From NCBI GenBank assembly GCA_002397315.1, contig DHAE01000003.1, positions 124,001-188,000 on the forward strand: a stretch of DNA of 64,000 nucleotides, written 5' to 3'. This stretch comes from Comamonadaceae bacterium UBA4962. GTDB taxonomy: Bacteria > Pseudomonadota > Gammaproteobacteria > Burkholderiales > Burkholderiaceae_C. The notes beneath the pieces are model-generated. The model made no database searches. It had not been told where the DNA came from and worked only from the letters and a program-made list of their open reading frames with translations. This document shows positions 49,849 to 59,148 of this stretch, piece after piece; the stretch's first letter is position 1; each line of letters starts with the position of its first letter. The position numbers were made by a program, and so were the translations under genes.

Positions 49849-51717
49849 ATGCATTCTCCGATCTCCCGACCCCGCGGCGCCGCCGGCGCGCGCGCGAACT
49901 CGCCCCTGCGCCGCACCCCCATGGCGCTGGCCCTGCTGGCCGCAGGCCTGCTGCCCTCCCTGGCCGCCGCCCAGACCGCGACACTCCGCGAAACCGTGGT
50001 CACCGCGACCCGCACGCCCCAGCCGCTCGCGGACCTCGTGGCCGACGTGTCCATCGTGGACCGCGAGACCATCGAGACCAGCGGCGCCACCGGCCTGGTC
50101 GACGTGCTGGCCCGCGTGCCGGGCGTCGAGATCTCGCGCAACGGCGGGCCGGGCACCACGACCAGCCTGTACCTGCGCGGCGCGGAGCAGCGCTTCACGG
50201 CCGTCTACATCGACGGCGTGCGCATGGATTCGCAGACCACGGGCGGCGCCCCCTGGGAGGCGATCCCGCTCGGCCTCATCGACCGCATCGAGGTGCTGCG
50301 CGGCCCGGCCGCCGCCGTGTACGGCTCGGACGCCGTGGGCGGGGTCATCCAGATCTTCACGCGCAAGGGCGAAGGCCCGGCGCAGCCCTACGTGGGCATC
50401 GGCGCCGGCAGCCACGGCACCTACAAGGCCGAGGCCGGCGTGAGCGGCTCGGCGGGCGAGGGCCGCGCCGTGGATTACGCGCTGGGCCTGGAGCGCGAGA
50501 TCAGCGACGGCTTCAACGCCCGCCCCATCGCGGGCCAGAACCCCGACAAGGACGGCCTGCGCCGTTCCGCCGTGAACGCGCGCGTGGGCCTGCAGATCGA
50601 TCCGCGCCAGCGCATCGAGGGCACGCTGCTGGGCGCCGACACCAACGCGGGCTACGACACCGCGCCCCTGGGCAACGACGACCGCGCACTGCACCGCATG
50701 CATGCGCTGGGGCTGAACTGGCGCGCGCAGTGGACCGGGCACTACACCACGCGCCTGTCGGTCACCGATTCGCGCGACCGCTACGAGACGCGTCCGTCCC
50801 CCTACCTCACCGACACGCGCCTGCGCGGCTACCTCTTCCAGAACGAGTGGCGGCAGGGCGGGCACCTCGTCACCGCGGCGCTCGAGCGCCGCGAAGACCA
50901 TCTGAGCAACGGCGAGATCGACGGCGACCGCTCGCAGGACGCGCTGGCGCTCGGCTACGGCTTCACCGCCGGCCCGCACGCGGTGCAGCTCAACGCCCGC
51001 CACGACTCCGACAGCGAGTTCGGCGGCCACACCACCGGCAGCATCGCCTACGGCTACGCGATCACGCCGCAGTGGCGTGCGACGGCATCGGCCGGCACCT
51101 CGTTCCGCGCGCCCACGCTCTACCAGCGCTTCAGCCCCTACGGCGTCGCCTCGCTGCAACCCGAAGAGGGCCGCAACGTGGAACTGGGCCTGCGCTGGGC
51201 GCAGGGCGCGAGCAGCGCGTCGATCGTGGCCTACCGCAACCGCGTGAAGAACCTCATCGTGTTCGGCGCGGCCGGTCCCTGCCGGGACGACTTCGGCTGC
51301 TACGCCAACGCGGGCCGCGCGCGCTACGAGGGCGTGACGCTCTCGGCCCAGCACACGCTGGGCGCCGTGCAGCTTCGCGCGTCGGTCGATCTGCAGAACC
51401 ACCACGACGAAACCACCGGCCGCCAGCTGGCGCGCCGCGCCAAGCGCCACGCCACGCTGGGCGCCGACACGCGCATCGCCGGCTGGACGGTGGGCTCCGA
51501 AGTGCAGGCCGAGGGCCGGCGCTTCGACAACGCCGCCAACACCACGGTGCTGGGCGGCTACACGCTCGTCAACCTGTACGCCAGCACGCGCGTGGCGCAG
51601 GACACGACGCTGCTGGCCCGGGTGGACAACATCGCCGACAAGAACTACCAGACCGCGCGCACCTACGCGCAGGCGGGCCGCACGTTCTACGTGGGCCTGA
51701 AGTGGGCGCCGCGTTGA
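49849..51717 (+). CDS. btuB: TonB-dependent vitamin B12 receptor
   Basis: The 622-residue outer-membrane receptor has a signal peptide with an extended N-region (about 40 residues; LALLAAGLLPSLAAAQ). The TonB box is ETVVTATRTPQ. The plug has ISRNGGPGTTTSLYLRGAEQ and RIEVLRGPAAAVYGSDAVGG, and a 22-strand barrel follows. BtuB identity is supported by the riboswitch upstream and B12 genes downstream. ATG 49849 is used; a start at 49921 would leave only the hydrophobic part of the signal. Confidence 0.94.
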   Translation: MHSPISRPRGAAGARANSPLRRTPMALALLAAGLLPSLAAAQTATLRETVVTATRTPQPLADLVADVSIVDRETIETSGATGLVDVLARVPGVEISRNGGPGTTTSLYLRGAEQRFTAVYIDGVRMDSQTTGGAPWEAIPLGLIDRIEVLRGPAAAVYGSDAVGGVIQIFTRKGEGPAQPYVGIGAGSHGTYKAEAGVSGSAGEGRAVDYALGLEREISDGFNARPIAGQNPDKDGLRRSAVNARVGLQIDPRQRIEGTLLGADTNAGYDTAPLGNDDRALHRMHALGLNWRAQWTGHYTTRLSVTDSRDRYETRPSPYLTDTRLRGYLFQNEWRQGGHLVTAALERREDHLSNGEIDGDRSQDALALGYGFTAGPHAVQLNARHDSDSEFGGHTTGSIAYGYAITPQWRATASAGTSFRAPTLYQRFSPYGVASLQPEEGRNVELGLRWAQGASSASIVAYRNRVKNLIVFGAAGPCRDDFGCYANAGRARYEGVTLSAQHTLGAVQLRASVDLQNHHDETTGRQLARRAKRHATLGADTRIAGWTVGSEVQAEGRRFDNAANTTVLGGYTLVNLYASTRVAQDTTLLARVDNIADKNYQTARTYAQAGRTFYVGLKWAPR

Positions 51718-53156
51718 GCGGGCCTGCGGACCCGGCCGGCACGATCCGCTGCCCGGCGATCGCCATCGCGGCGCCATCGTCGGGGCAGGGGAAGACCACG
51801 GTCACGGCCGCGCTGGCGCGCCTGCATGCGCGGCAGGGGCGGCGCGTGCGCGTGTTCAAGTGCGGGCCGGATTTCCTCGACCCCTGCTGGCTGGAGCGGG
51901 CGAGCGGCGCGCCGGTACACGCCATCGATCTCTGGATGACCGGCGAGCAGGACGCGGCGGAGCGCCTGCATGCCGCCGCGCAGGAGGCCGACCTGGTCCT
52001 GATCGAAGGCGTGATGGGCCTCTTCGACGGCACGCCGAGCCTCGCCGACCTGGCGCGGCGCTTCGGCCTGCCGGTACTCGCGGTGGTCGATGCATCGGCC
52101 ATGGCGGGCACCTTCGGGGCGCTGGCCTGGGGCCTGCGCCACTACCGGCCCGGCCTGCCGTGGGCGGGCGTGCTGGCCAACCGCGTGGGCAGTGCGCGCC
52201 ATGCGGGCATGCTGCGCGACAGCCTCGCCGATCCGCAGGACTGGCTGGGGGCGCTCGCGCGCATCGCGCCGCCCGAAGCCGCCGATGCCCCCACGCCCGC
52301 GCGGCAGCGGGCAGGCCTGCTGCCCGAGCGTCACCTGGGCCTGGTGGCCGCGCACGAGCTGGAGGACGGCCTCGCGCGCCTGGACCGCGCCGCCGACGCG
52401 CTCGCGCAGACGCCGCTCGGCCAGATGTCGATCGATGCGTTGCGGCAGCGCTTCCCGGTGCCGTTCGCCGCGCCCGCGCCGCGCCCGCCGGTGCCGCCGC
52501 TGCTGTCGGGCCGCACCGTGGCCGTGGCGGACGATGCCGCCTTCTGCTTCGTCTACCGCGCCAACCTGGACACGCTGCAGGCCCTGGGCGCGCACGTGGT
52601 GCGGTTCTCGCCGCTGGGCGATGCCGCGCTGCCGCCCTGCGATGCCGTGTGGCTGCCGGGCGGCTACCCGGAGCTGCATGCGGACCGCCTCGCCGCCAAC
52701 ACCGGCATGCAGGCCAGCCTGCGGGCCCACGTGGAAGCCGGCCGGCCGGTGTGGGCAGAATGCGGCGGCATGATGGCGCTCTTCGAATCGATCCTGCTCG
52801 CGGACGGCACCCGCAAGCCGCTCTGGGGCCTGCTGCCGGGCCATGTCGCCATGCAGCGGCGCCTGGCCGCCCTGGGTCCGCAGGAGCTGGACCTGCAGGG
52901 CCACGTGCTGCGTGGCCACACCTTCCACTACTCGACCTGCGAGAGCAGCGCGGCGGTGCGTGCGCGCACCACGCGGCCGCAGCAGGGGCAGGAGGAGGGC
53001 GGCGGTGCCGGCGGCGAGGCGTTCTACCGCCATGGCAGCATCCAGGCGAGCTATTTCCATGCGTGGTTCCCGTCCAGCCCCCATGCTGCGGCGTCGCTGT
53101 TCGGCGCGGAGGGCGCGCCGCGGGCGGTGGCCGATCCGCAGGAGGCCTCGGCATGA
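51702..53156 (+). CDS. cobB: Cobyrinate a,c-diamide synthase
   Basis: About 484 residues. The N-terminal ATPase domain has the P-loop APSSGQGKTTVTAAL and LIEGVMGLFDG. The C-terminal class I amidotransferase has LPGGYPELHADRLAAN, the catalytic cysteine in AECGGMMALF, and a histidine in QASYFHAWF. It amidates the a and c side chains using glutamine. No ATG fits: GTG 51702 (overlapping btuB by 16 bases) or TTG 51714 (TTGA overlap) must be used; I chose GTG. Its stop overlaps cobU. Confidence 0.92.
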   Translation: MGAALSGPADPAGTIRCPAIAIAAPSSGQGKTTVTAALARLHARQGRRVRVFKCGPDFLDPCWLERASGAPVHAIDLWMTGEQDAAERLHAAAQEADLVLIEGVMGLFDGTPSLADLARRFGLPVLAVVDASAMAGTFGALAWGLRHYRPGLPWAGVLANRVGSARHAGMLRDSLADPQDWLGALARIAPPEAADAPTPARQRAGLLPERHLGLVAAHELEDGLARLDRAADALAQTPLGQMSIDALRQRFPVPFAAPAPRPPVPPLLSGRTVAVADDAAFCFVYRANLDTLQALGAHVVRFSPLGDAALPPCDAVWLPGGYPELHADRLAANTGMQASLRAHVEAGRPVWAECGGMMALFESILLADGTRKPLWGLLPGHVAMQRRLAALGPQELDLQGHVLRGHTFHYSTCESSAAVRARTTRPQQGQEEGGGAGGEAFYRHGSIQASYFHAWFPSSPHAAASLFGAEGAPRAVADPQEASA

Positions 53157-53788
53157 GCGACAGCACGGCGTCGGCGCTTTCCGTCGCACGCAGCGAACTC
53201 ATCCTGGGCGGCCAGAAGAGCGGCAAGTCACGGCGCGCGGAAGCACTGGCGCGTGCCTGGGTGGACGCCTCCCCCGCGCACCGCGCGGTGTTCGTCGCCA
53301 CCGGGCAGGCCTGGGACGACGAGATGCGCGAACGCATCGCGCGCCACCAGCGCGAGCGCGCGGTGCGCGTGCCCGGCATGCAGACGGTGGAGGCGCCGCG
53401 CGACGTGGCGGGTGCCCTGGTCCGGCATTCGGGGCCGGAAACCATCGTCGTGGTCGATTGCCTGACGCTCTGGCTCACGCAGTGGCTGATGCCCCTGCCG
53501 GAACCGGGCGGGGATGTCGCGCCCGCCGACGGTCTGGAGCCGGCCGCCGCGTTCGAAACCCAGTGCCGCGAGTTCCTGCGGGCGGTCCGGCAGTCGGCCG
53601 GGCCGGTCGTGATCGTCGGCAACGAGATCGGGCTGGGCGTCATCCCCATGGGCCGCGAGGTGCGTGCCTTCGTGGATGCGCTGGGCGTGCTCAACCAGCG
53701 CACGGCCGAGGCCTGCGACCGGGTCACGCTGGTGGCGGCCGGTTTGCCGCTCACGCTCAAGCAGGAGGCAGGGCCATGGCAGTCCTGA
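53153..53788 (+). CDS. cobU: Adenosylcobinamide kinase / adenosylcobinamide-phosphate guanylyltransferase
   Basis: The 211-residue bifunctional enzyme phosphorylates adenosylcobinamide and transfers GMP to it. The P-loop is LILGGQKSGKSRRAEALA (GGARSGKS in Salmonella). The guanylylated histidine lies in ERIARHQRERAV. VVVDCLTLWLTQWL and IVGNEIGLGVIPMGREVRAF are family signatures. ATGA overlap with cobB; the next gene, btuF, starts 13 bases before its stop. Confidence 0.93.
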   Translation: MSDSTASALSVARSELILGGQKSGKSRRAEALARAWVDASPAHRAVFVATGQAWDDEMRERIARHQRERAVRVPGMQTVEAPRDVAGALVRHSGPETIVVVDCLTLWLTQWLMPLPEPGGDVAPADGLEPAAAFETQCREFLRAVRQSAGPVVIVGNEIGLGVIPMGREVRAFVDALGVLNQRTAEACDRVTLVAAGLPLTLKQEAGPWQS

Positions 53789-54726
53789 ACGGCATCCATC
53801 GCGCGGCGGCGGCGCTTTCCGCAATCCTGTGCGTGGCTCCGGTGCCCGCGAGGGCACAGGCCGTGCCGACCCCTGCGGCACCCACCGCTTCCACGGCATC
53901 CGCGGCGCCGGCCGGCCCGATCACGATCGTCGACGGAAGGGGCCGCCGGATCACGTTCGCGCGGCCGCCGCAGCGCATCGTGAGCGTGCTGCCCTCGCTC
54001 ACCGAATCGGTGTGCGCGCTGCAGCAGTGCGCGCGGCTGGTGGGCGTGGACCGCTATTCCAATTGGCCCGAGGCCGTGCGCGGGCTGCCGCAGATGGGCG
54101 GCGGCATCGATCCGAACATCGAAGCCATCGTGGCGCAGCGGCCCGACGTGGTGTTGCTCGCCACCAGCTCGCGCGCGAGCGACCGGCTGGAGGCGCTGGG
54201 CATTCCCGTGGTGGCGCTGGAGCCCAAGACGCATGCCGGCGTGCGCGACGTGCTGCGCACGCTGGGCACGCTGCTGGCCGTGCCGCCCGAGCAGGGTGCC
54301 GACCGTGTCTGGCGCGAGATCGATGCCGGCGTGCAGGCGGCCGCCCAGTCGCTGCCGCCGAAGGCGCGCGGCGTGCGCGTGTACTTCGAGGTGAGCCGCG
54401 GGCCCTACGCGGCGGGCACCGCGTCCTTCATCGGAGAGACGCTCGCGCGCCTGGGCGCCCGCAATGTGGTGCCGCCCGAGCTGGGTCCCTTCCCGCGGCT
54501 CAACCCCGAATTCGTCGTGCGCGCCCAGCCCGACGTGCTCATGGTGGGCAACAGCAGCATGCAGGCCCTGGTGCCGTATCCCGGCTGGGACAGCCTGCGC
54601 GCGGTGCGTGCGCAGCGCGTGTGCCTGTTCTCGCCGGCGGAAGCCGACGTGGCCGTGCGGCCCGGCCCGCGCATGGCGGATGCGGCGCGCATCATGGCAC
54701 GCTGCCTCGCGGACAAGGCCCCATGA
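53776..54726 (+). CDS. btuF: Vitamin B12 ABC transporter, periplasmic binding protein
   Basis: The 316-residue receptor has a signal peptide ending ARA-QA near residue 28. The class III binding-protein fold follows: RIVSVLPSLTESVCALQQCA, LVGVDRYSNWPEAVRGLPQM, and GGIDPNIEAIVAQRPDVVLL. These match BtuF and related cobalamin or haem receptors. Placement between cobU and btuCD fixes the B12 role. GGAGGCAGGGCC lies ahead of the ATG, inside cobU. Confidence 0.92.
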   Translation: MAVLNGIHRAAAALSAILCVAPVPARAQAVPTPAAPTASTASAAPAGPITIVDGRGRRITFARPPQRIVSVLPSLTESVCALQQCARLVGVDRYSNWPEAVRGLPQMGGGIDPNIEAIVAQRPDVVLLATSSRASDRLEALGIPVVALEPKTHAGVRDVLRTLGTLLAVPPEQGADRVWREIDAGVQAAAQSLPPKARGVRVYFEVSRGPYAAGTASFIGETLARLGARNVVPPELGPFPRLNPEFVVRAQPDVLMVGNSSMQALVPYPGWDSLRAVRAQRVCLFSPAEADVAVRPGPRMADAARIMARCLADKAP

Positions 54727-55760
54727 GCGGCGGTGCGGCGACAGCGTTCGCGGGTTCCGGCGGTGCCCGCCGCGCGGCCTGGCTCGCCGCCGGGCTGCTC
54801 GCCGCCAGCGCGCTGCTGCTCGCGCTGGGCTCGGGCGTCGGCAGTACCGGCATCGGTTTCGCCTGGGGGCCGGACGCCGATCCCGTCGCGCGCCAGATCC
54901 TCTGGGACATCCGCCTGCCCCGCACGCTCGGCGCCTGGCTGGCGGGTGCGCTGCTCGGGCTGGCGGGTGCCGTGGCGCAGGGGCTTTTCCGCAATCCGCT
55001 GGCAGACCCCTATCTGCTGGGCAGTGCCTCGGGTGCGGCCCTGGGCGGGGCGCTGGCGATGGCGCTCTTCGGCATGTCGCCGACCGCGGCGCACTGGTTC
55101 GCACGGCTGGGCGTGACGGGCATGGCCTTCATCGGCGCGGTGGCGGCGGTGCTGCTCACGCTCGGGCTCGCGCGCGGCGTGCAGCACACGCTGCGACTGC
55201 TGCTGGCCGGCGTGATCGTGGGCGTGGTGCTGGGCGCCGCGCGCGACCTGGTGGAACTCGCGTCGCCCGACATCCTGCAGGCCATGCAGGCCTTCACGCT
55301 GGGCAGCACCAGCTTCGTCGGCTGGATCGCGTGCGGCTTGATGGCCGCCGCCTGGGCGGTGAGCGCGGGCGCGGCCTGGGTGCTGGCGCGCGCGCTCGAC
55401 GGCCTGGTGCTCGGCGAGGCCACCGCGGCCAGCCTCGGCCTGCCGCTCGCGCCGATGCGCGCGGGGCTGGTGGCGGCCATGGGGCTCGCCACCGGCACGG
55501 CCGTGGCGCAGACCGGGCTGATCGCCTTCGTGGGCCTGGCCGCGCCGCACCTGGTGCGCTCGCTGGCCCCCTGCACGCACCAGCGCCACGTGGTGCTGTC
55601 GAGCCTGGCGGGCGCCGTGCTGCTGCTCGCGGCCGACATCCTGGCGCGCTGGATCATGGCGCCGCAGGAGCTGCCCGTCGGCGTGCTCACCGCCGTGCTC
55701 GGCGGCAGCTACCTGCTGTGGCTCATGCACCGGCGCACCCGGCTCGGGGGCGGGGCATGA
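54723..55760 (+). CDS. btuC: Vitamin B12 ABC transporter permease
   Basis: The 345-residue permease of the FecCD family has about ten helices. Signatures are RLPRTLGAWLAGALLGLAGA, the coupling segment NPLADPYLLGSASGAALGGA and AFVGLAAPHLVRSLAPCTHQ. TAVLGGSYLLWLMHRR ends the protein. It overlaps btuF and btuD by four bases each. It forms a dimer that moves cobalamin from BtuF across the inner membrane. Confidence 0.93.
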   Translation: MSGGAATAFAGSGGARRAAWLAAGLLAASALLLALGSGVGSTGIGFAWGPDADPVARQILWDIRLPRTLGAWLAGALLGLAGAVAQGLFRNPLADPYLLGSASGAALGGALAMALFGMSPTAAHWFARLGVTGMAFIGAVAAVLLTLGLARGVQHTLRLLLAGVIVGVVLGAARDLVELASPDILQAMQAFTLGSTSFVGWIACGLMAAAWAVSAGAAWVLARALDGLVLGEATAASLGLPLAPMRAGLVAAMGLATGTAVAQTGLIAFVGLAAPHLVRSLAPCTHQRHVVLSSLAGAVLLLAADILARWIMAPQELPVGVLTAVLGGSYLLWLMHRRTRLGGGA

Positions 55761-56554
55761 GCGGCATCGCGCTCGCCACCACCGGCATGGCGGCGTCGCT
55801 CGGTGGCACACCGATCCTGCACGGCGTCGACCTGCGCCTGCCCGCCGGCCGCTGGACCAGCATCGTCGGCCCGAACGGCGCCGGCAAATCCACGCTGCTC
55901 AAGGCGCTCGCGGGCCTCCTGCCGCGCGGCGCCGTGCGCGGCGGCATCGCGCTGTTCGGCCGGCCGCTGGAAGATTGGGGCACGCGCGAGCGCGCCCGCC
56001 AGCTCGCCTGGCTCGGGCAGAACGAAACCGGCGCCGACGAGCTGCCCGCCTACGACATCACCATGCTCGGCCGCATGCCGCACCAGCCCTGGCTCGCGCC
56101 GCCCGGCCCGGCCGACCATGCTGCGGTGCGCGCTGCGCTGGAGGCCACGCAGGCCTGGGAATGGCGCCACCGGCCTCTGGCCCAGCTCTCGGGCGGCGAG
56201 CGGCAGCGCGTGCTGCTCGCGCGTGCGCTCGCCGTGCAGGCCCGCGTGCTGCTCATGGACGAGCCGCTGGCCCACCTCGATCCGCCCCACCAGGCCGACT
56301 GGCTGCGCACGGTGCGCGGGCTGGTGCGCGAAGGGAGCACCGTGGTGAGCGTGCTGCACGAGGTCTCGTTCGCCCTGCAGGCCGATGCGCTGGTGGTGCT
56401 GGATGCGGGCCGCGTGCTGCACCATGGCGATGCCGCCGATCCGGCCACGCATGCGGCGGTGGAGGCGGTGTTCGGCCACCGCATCCGCGTGCGCGAGGTC
56501 GACGGGCTGCGCGTGGCCCTGCCGTGCGTGGAGGCGACGCCGCCGCCCGGATGA
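55757..56554 (+). CDS. btuD: Vitamin B12 ABC transporter ATPase
   Basis: The 265-residue ATPase has Walker A GPNGAGKST, signature LSGGERQRVLLARAL and Walker B VLLMDEPLAHLDPPH. SVLHEVSFALQADALVVLDA follows, and a short C-terminal extension holds VRVALP-type residues seen in FecE/BtuD relatives. Last gene of the overlapping riboswitch operon. A terminator-like hairpin follows 86 bases on. Confidence 0.92.
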   Translation: MSGIALATTGMAASLGGTPILHGVDLRLPAGRWTSIVGPNGAGKSTLLKALAGLLPRGAVRGGIALFGRPLEDWGTRERARQLAWLGQNETGADELPAYDITMLGRMPHQPWLAPPGPADHAAVRAALEATQAWEWRHRPLAQLSGGERQRVLLARALAVQARVLLMDEPLAHLDPPHQADWLRTVRGLVREGSTVVSVLHEVSFALQADALVVLDAGRVLHHGDAADPATHAAVEAVFGHRIRVREVDGLRVALPCVEATPPPG

Positions 56555-56640
56555 TCCGGCCGCGCGCTGCGCGCCGTGCGCTTTTGTCGCTGTTGCCGCA
56601 AGTCCGCGCCGCCCGATCCGTTCCGCCCTGATCCGCCGTT

Positions 56641-56667
56641 CCGCCGGCACCGTGCCGCGGTTTTTTT
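56641..56667 (+). terminator. Terminator-like hairpin between btuD and cobO
   Basis: CCGCCGGCACCGTGCCGCGG folds into an eight-base stem with one bulged C and a three-base loop, followed by seven T residues. It ends only 28 bases before the cobO ATG, so it may act as a leaky terminator or an attenuator for cobO. Confidence 0.7.
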
Positions 56668-56695
56668 CCAGAACACCATTCCACCGTACTCCGCC

Positions 56696-57265
56696 ATGCA
56701 GATCGAAAACCCACCCACCGAGCGCCGCTCGGACAAACCCGCCGGCGAGCGCCGGGGCCTCGTGCTGGTGAACACCGGCGACGGCAAGGGCAAGAGCACG
56801 GCGGCCTTCGGCCTCGCGCTGCGCGCGCACGGGCGCGGCAAGCCGGTGAAGATCTTCCAGTTCATGAAGGTGCCCACTGCGCGCTTCGGCGAGCACCGCG
56901 TCTTCGAGCAGCTCGGCATTCCCATCGAGGGCCTGGGCGACGGTTTCAGCTGGAAGAGCCGCGATCTGGAGCATTCCGCCGATCTCGCACGTGCCGGCTG
57001 GGAGCGCGCCCGCGCGGCCATCCTCGGCGGGGAACACTTCCTGGTGGTGCTCGATGAGGTGACCTATCCGCTCATCTACGGCTGGCTGCCGCTCGCGGAC
57101 GTGCTGCAGACGCTGCGCGACCGCCCGCGCGAGGTGCATGTGGTGCTCACCGGCCGCCGCTGCCCGCAGGAAGTGATCGACCTCGCCGACACCGTGACCG
57201 AGATGGGACTCGTCAAGCACGCGTTCCAGGCCGGCGTGCCGGCGCAGCGCGGTATCGAGGACTGA
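56696..57265 (+). CDS. cobO: Cob(I)yrinic acid a,c-diamide adenosyltransferase (CobA/CobO type)
   Basis: The 189-residue enzyme transfers the adenosyl group of ATP to the cobalt. The P-loop is VNTGDGKGKSTAAFGLALRA, with IFQFMKVPTARFGEHR, GDGFSWKSRDLEHS, VVLDEVTYPLIYGWL and VVLTGRRCPQEVIDLADTVT, all typical of the family. The first 20 residues are a charged tail. ATG 56696 is used; the frame upstream runs through the terminator hairpin. bluB follows after four bases. Confidence 0.94.
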   Translation: MQIENPPTERRSDKPAGERRGLVLVNTGDGKGKSTAAFGLALRAHGRGKPVKIFQFMKVPTARFGEHRVFEQLGIPIEGLGDGFSWKSRDLEHSADLARAGWERARAAILGGEHFLVVLDEVTYPLIYGWLPLADVLQTLRDRPREVHVVLTGRRCPQEVIDLADTVTEMGLVKHAFQAGVPAQRGIED

Positions 57266-57269
57266 GCGT

Positions 57270-58139
57270 ATGGCGACGACGACGCCCGGGACGTCTGGGA
57301 CGACCGCCATGCCCTGCGCAGCGCCGTACCCGGATGCCGACCGCGAGGCCGTCTACCGCGCGATCCGCGAGCGCCGCGACATGCGGCATTTCGCGGGCGG
57401 CCAGGTCGAGCCGGCGGTGCTCGAACGCCTGCTGCGCGCCGCCCACCACGGGCCCAGCGTGGGCTTCATGCAGCCCTGGCGGTTCATTCGCGTGTCCGAC
57501 CCGGCGCTGCGCCGCCGCCTGCATGCCTGCGTGGAGGCCGAGCGCCTGCGCACGGCGGACGTGATGGGCGATGGCACCGCCCAGCAGGCCGATGGGCCGG
57601 CGGTGCAGGGCGCGGGGCGGCAGGCGGAATTCCTACGGCTCAAGCTCGAAGGCATCCTCGACGCAGCGGAGCTGATCGCCGTCGCGCTCGCCGACGGGCG
57701 CGAGGGGCACGTCTTCGGCCGCCGCACCATGCCGCACATGGACGTGGCCTCGGCGGGCTGCGCCATCGAGAACCTCTGGCTGGCGGCGCGCGCCGAGGGC
57801 CTGGGGATGGGCTGGGTGTCGATCTTCGATCCCGCCGACGTCGCGCGGCTGCTCGGCCTGCCGCCGGGGGCGGAGCCGCTGGCGCTGCTGTGCCTCGGGC
57901 CCGTGCGCGACTTCTATCCCGAACCGATGCTGGAGCGCGAACGCTGGGCGCGCCGTGCGCCGCTCGCATCGGTGGTGTTCGAAGGCGCCTGGGGGCGGTC
58001 CGCGCCATGGCTTTCCGCCGAAGAGGCGGAGCAGGAAAACCCCGCAGCCCGTCGACCGGAAGGCGCCACCGAAAGCGACCGCAAGCGCGGCCCTGCCCAC
58101 CGCGAACCCGAACCTGGGGGCGCGCGCTCCGATGGCTGA
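57270..58139 (+). CDS. bluB: 5,6-dimethylbenzimidazole synthase
   Basis: The 289-residue flavoprotein belongs to the nitroreductase fold and breaks down reduced FMN with oxygen to make the lower ligand of B12. MRHFAGGQVEPAVLERLLRA and AHHGPSVGFMQPWRFIRV form the FMN site. RRTMPHMDVASAGCAIENLW and ARAEGLGMGWVSIFDPADVA are BluB signatures. The usual Glu of the T-P-E-M-D motif is His here. A basic, Glu/Arg-rich tail of about 50 residues extends the C-terminus. It overlaps cobD by eight bases. Needing oxygen, it implies aerobic completion of B12. Confidence 0.92.
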   Translation: MATTTPGTSGTTAMPCAAPYPDADREAVYRAIRERRDMRHFAGGQVEPAVLERLLRAAHHGPSVGFMQPWRFIRVSDPALRRRLHACVEAERLRTADVMGDGTAQQADGPAVQGAGRQAEFLRLKLEGILDAAELIAVALADGREGHVFGRRTMPHMDVASAGCAIENLWLAARAEGLGMGWVSIFDPADVARLLGLPPGAEPLALLCLGPVRDFYPEPMLERERWARRAPLASVVFEGAWGRSAPWLSAEEAEQENPAARRPEGATESDRKRGPAHREPEPGGARSDG

Positions 58140-59148
58140 CGGCGCGTCGATGCTGCTGCAGGCGTCGGGGGCTGCGTTGCCCGCGGGCCTGGTTTTGGTG
58201 CTCGCGCTGGCCATCGACCGCTGGTGGGGCGAGCCGCCCGTGGCCGTGCATCCCGTGGTCTGGATGGGGCGCGCGCTCCAATGGTGCGGCGAGCGCATCG
58301 CCCCCGAGCGGCCGGTGCCGGCCGATGCCCGCGCCTTCCTGCTCGGCGCGGCGGCCTGGCTGGCGCTGGCGTCGCTCACGGCGGGCATCGCCTGGGCGCT
58401 GCAGCGCTCCGCAGGGCAATTGCCATGGTGGCTCGCCGCGCCCGTGCTGGCCGTGCTGCTCAAGCCGATGCTCGCCTGGCGCATGCTGCACGACGAGGTG
58501 GCAGCGGTGGAAACCGCACTGTCGCAGTCGCTGGCGGCCGGGCGCGATCGCCTCGCACGCCTGGTGAGCCGCGATGTGATTGGGCTGGAGGCCGTGCAGG
58601 TGCGCGAATCCGCCATCGAGTCGCTCGCGGAGAACCTCAACGACTCCGTCGTGGCGCCGCTCTTCTGGTTCGCCGTGGCCGGGCTGCCCGGCGCAGCGGT
58701 CTACCGCCTCGCCAACACCGCCGACGCCATGTGGGGCTACCCCGGCATGCGCGGCGGCCGCTACTGGCAATGGGCCGGCAAATGGGCAGCCCGGGCGGAC
58801 GACGTGCTCTCGTGGATGCCCGCCCGCATCACGGCCGCGCTGCTGGTGTGGTGCGCGCCGGGCGCATCCGGCGCGCGCTGGGCCGCCGTGGCCCGGCAGG
58901 CCCGCCACACGCCATCGCCCAACAGCGGCTGGCCCATGGCCGCGATGGCGCTGGCGCTGGACGTGCGGCTCTCCAAGCCGGGCGTCTACACGCTGCATGG
59001 CAAAGGCCGGCCGGCGGCTCCGCTCGATACGCGGCGCGCCGCCCTGCTCGCGGGGCGGGCCGTGCGCTGGTGCGTGCCGCTGGCCCTGTCGGTCCTGTGG
59101 CTGCGCGCCCTGCTGCAGGCCGGCAGCGCCATGGGGTGGGGCGTATGA
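58132..59148 (+). CDS. cobD: Adenosylcobinamide-phosphate synthase (CbiB/CobD)
   Basis: The 338-residue inner-membrane protein attaches aminopropanol or its phosphate to adenosylcobyric acid. DRWWGEPPVAVHPVVWMGRA is the family opening. SRDVIGLEAVQVRESAIESL and ENLNDSVVAPLFWFAVAGLP are the strongest signatures, with NTADAMWGY and HTPSPNSGWPMAAMALAL later. Four to six membrane helices are visible. Overlaps bluB (8 bases) and cobC (4 bases). Confidence 0.94.
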   Translation: MADGASMLLQASGAALPAGLVLVLALAIDRWWGEPPVAVHPVVWMGRALQWCGERIAPERPVPADARAFLLGAAAWLALASLTAGIAWALQRSAGQLPWWLAAPVLAVLLKPMLAWRMLHDEVAAVETALSQSLAAGRDRLARLVSRDVIGLEAVQVRESAIESLAENLNDSVVAPLFWFAVAGLPGAAVYRLANTADAMWGYPGMRGGRYWQWAGKWAARADDVLSWMPARITAALLVWCAPGASGARWAAVARQARHTPSPNSGWPMAAMALALDVRLSKPGVYTLHGKGRPAAPLDTRRAALLAGRAVRWCVPLALSVLWLRALLQAGSAMGWGV

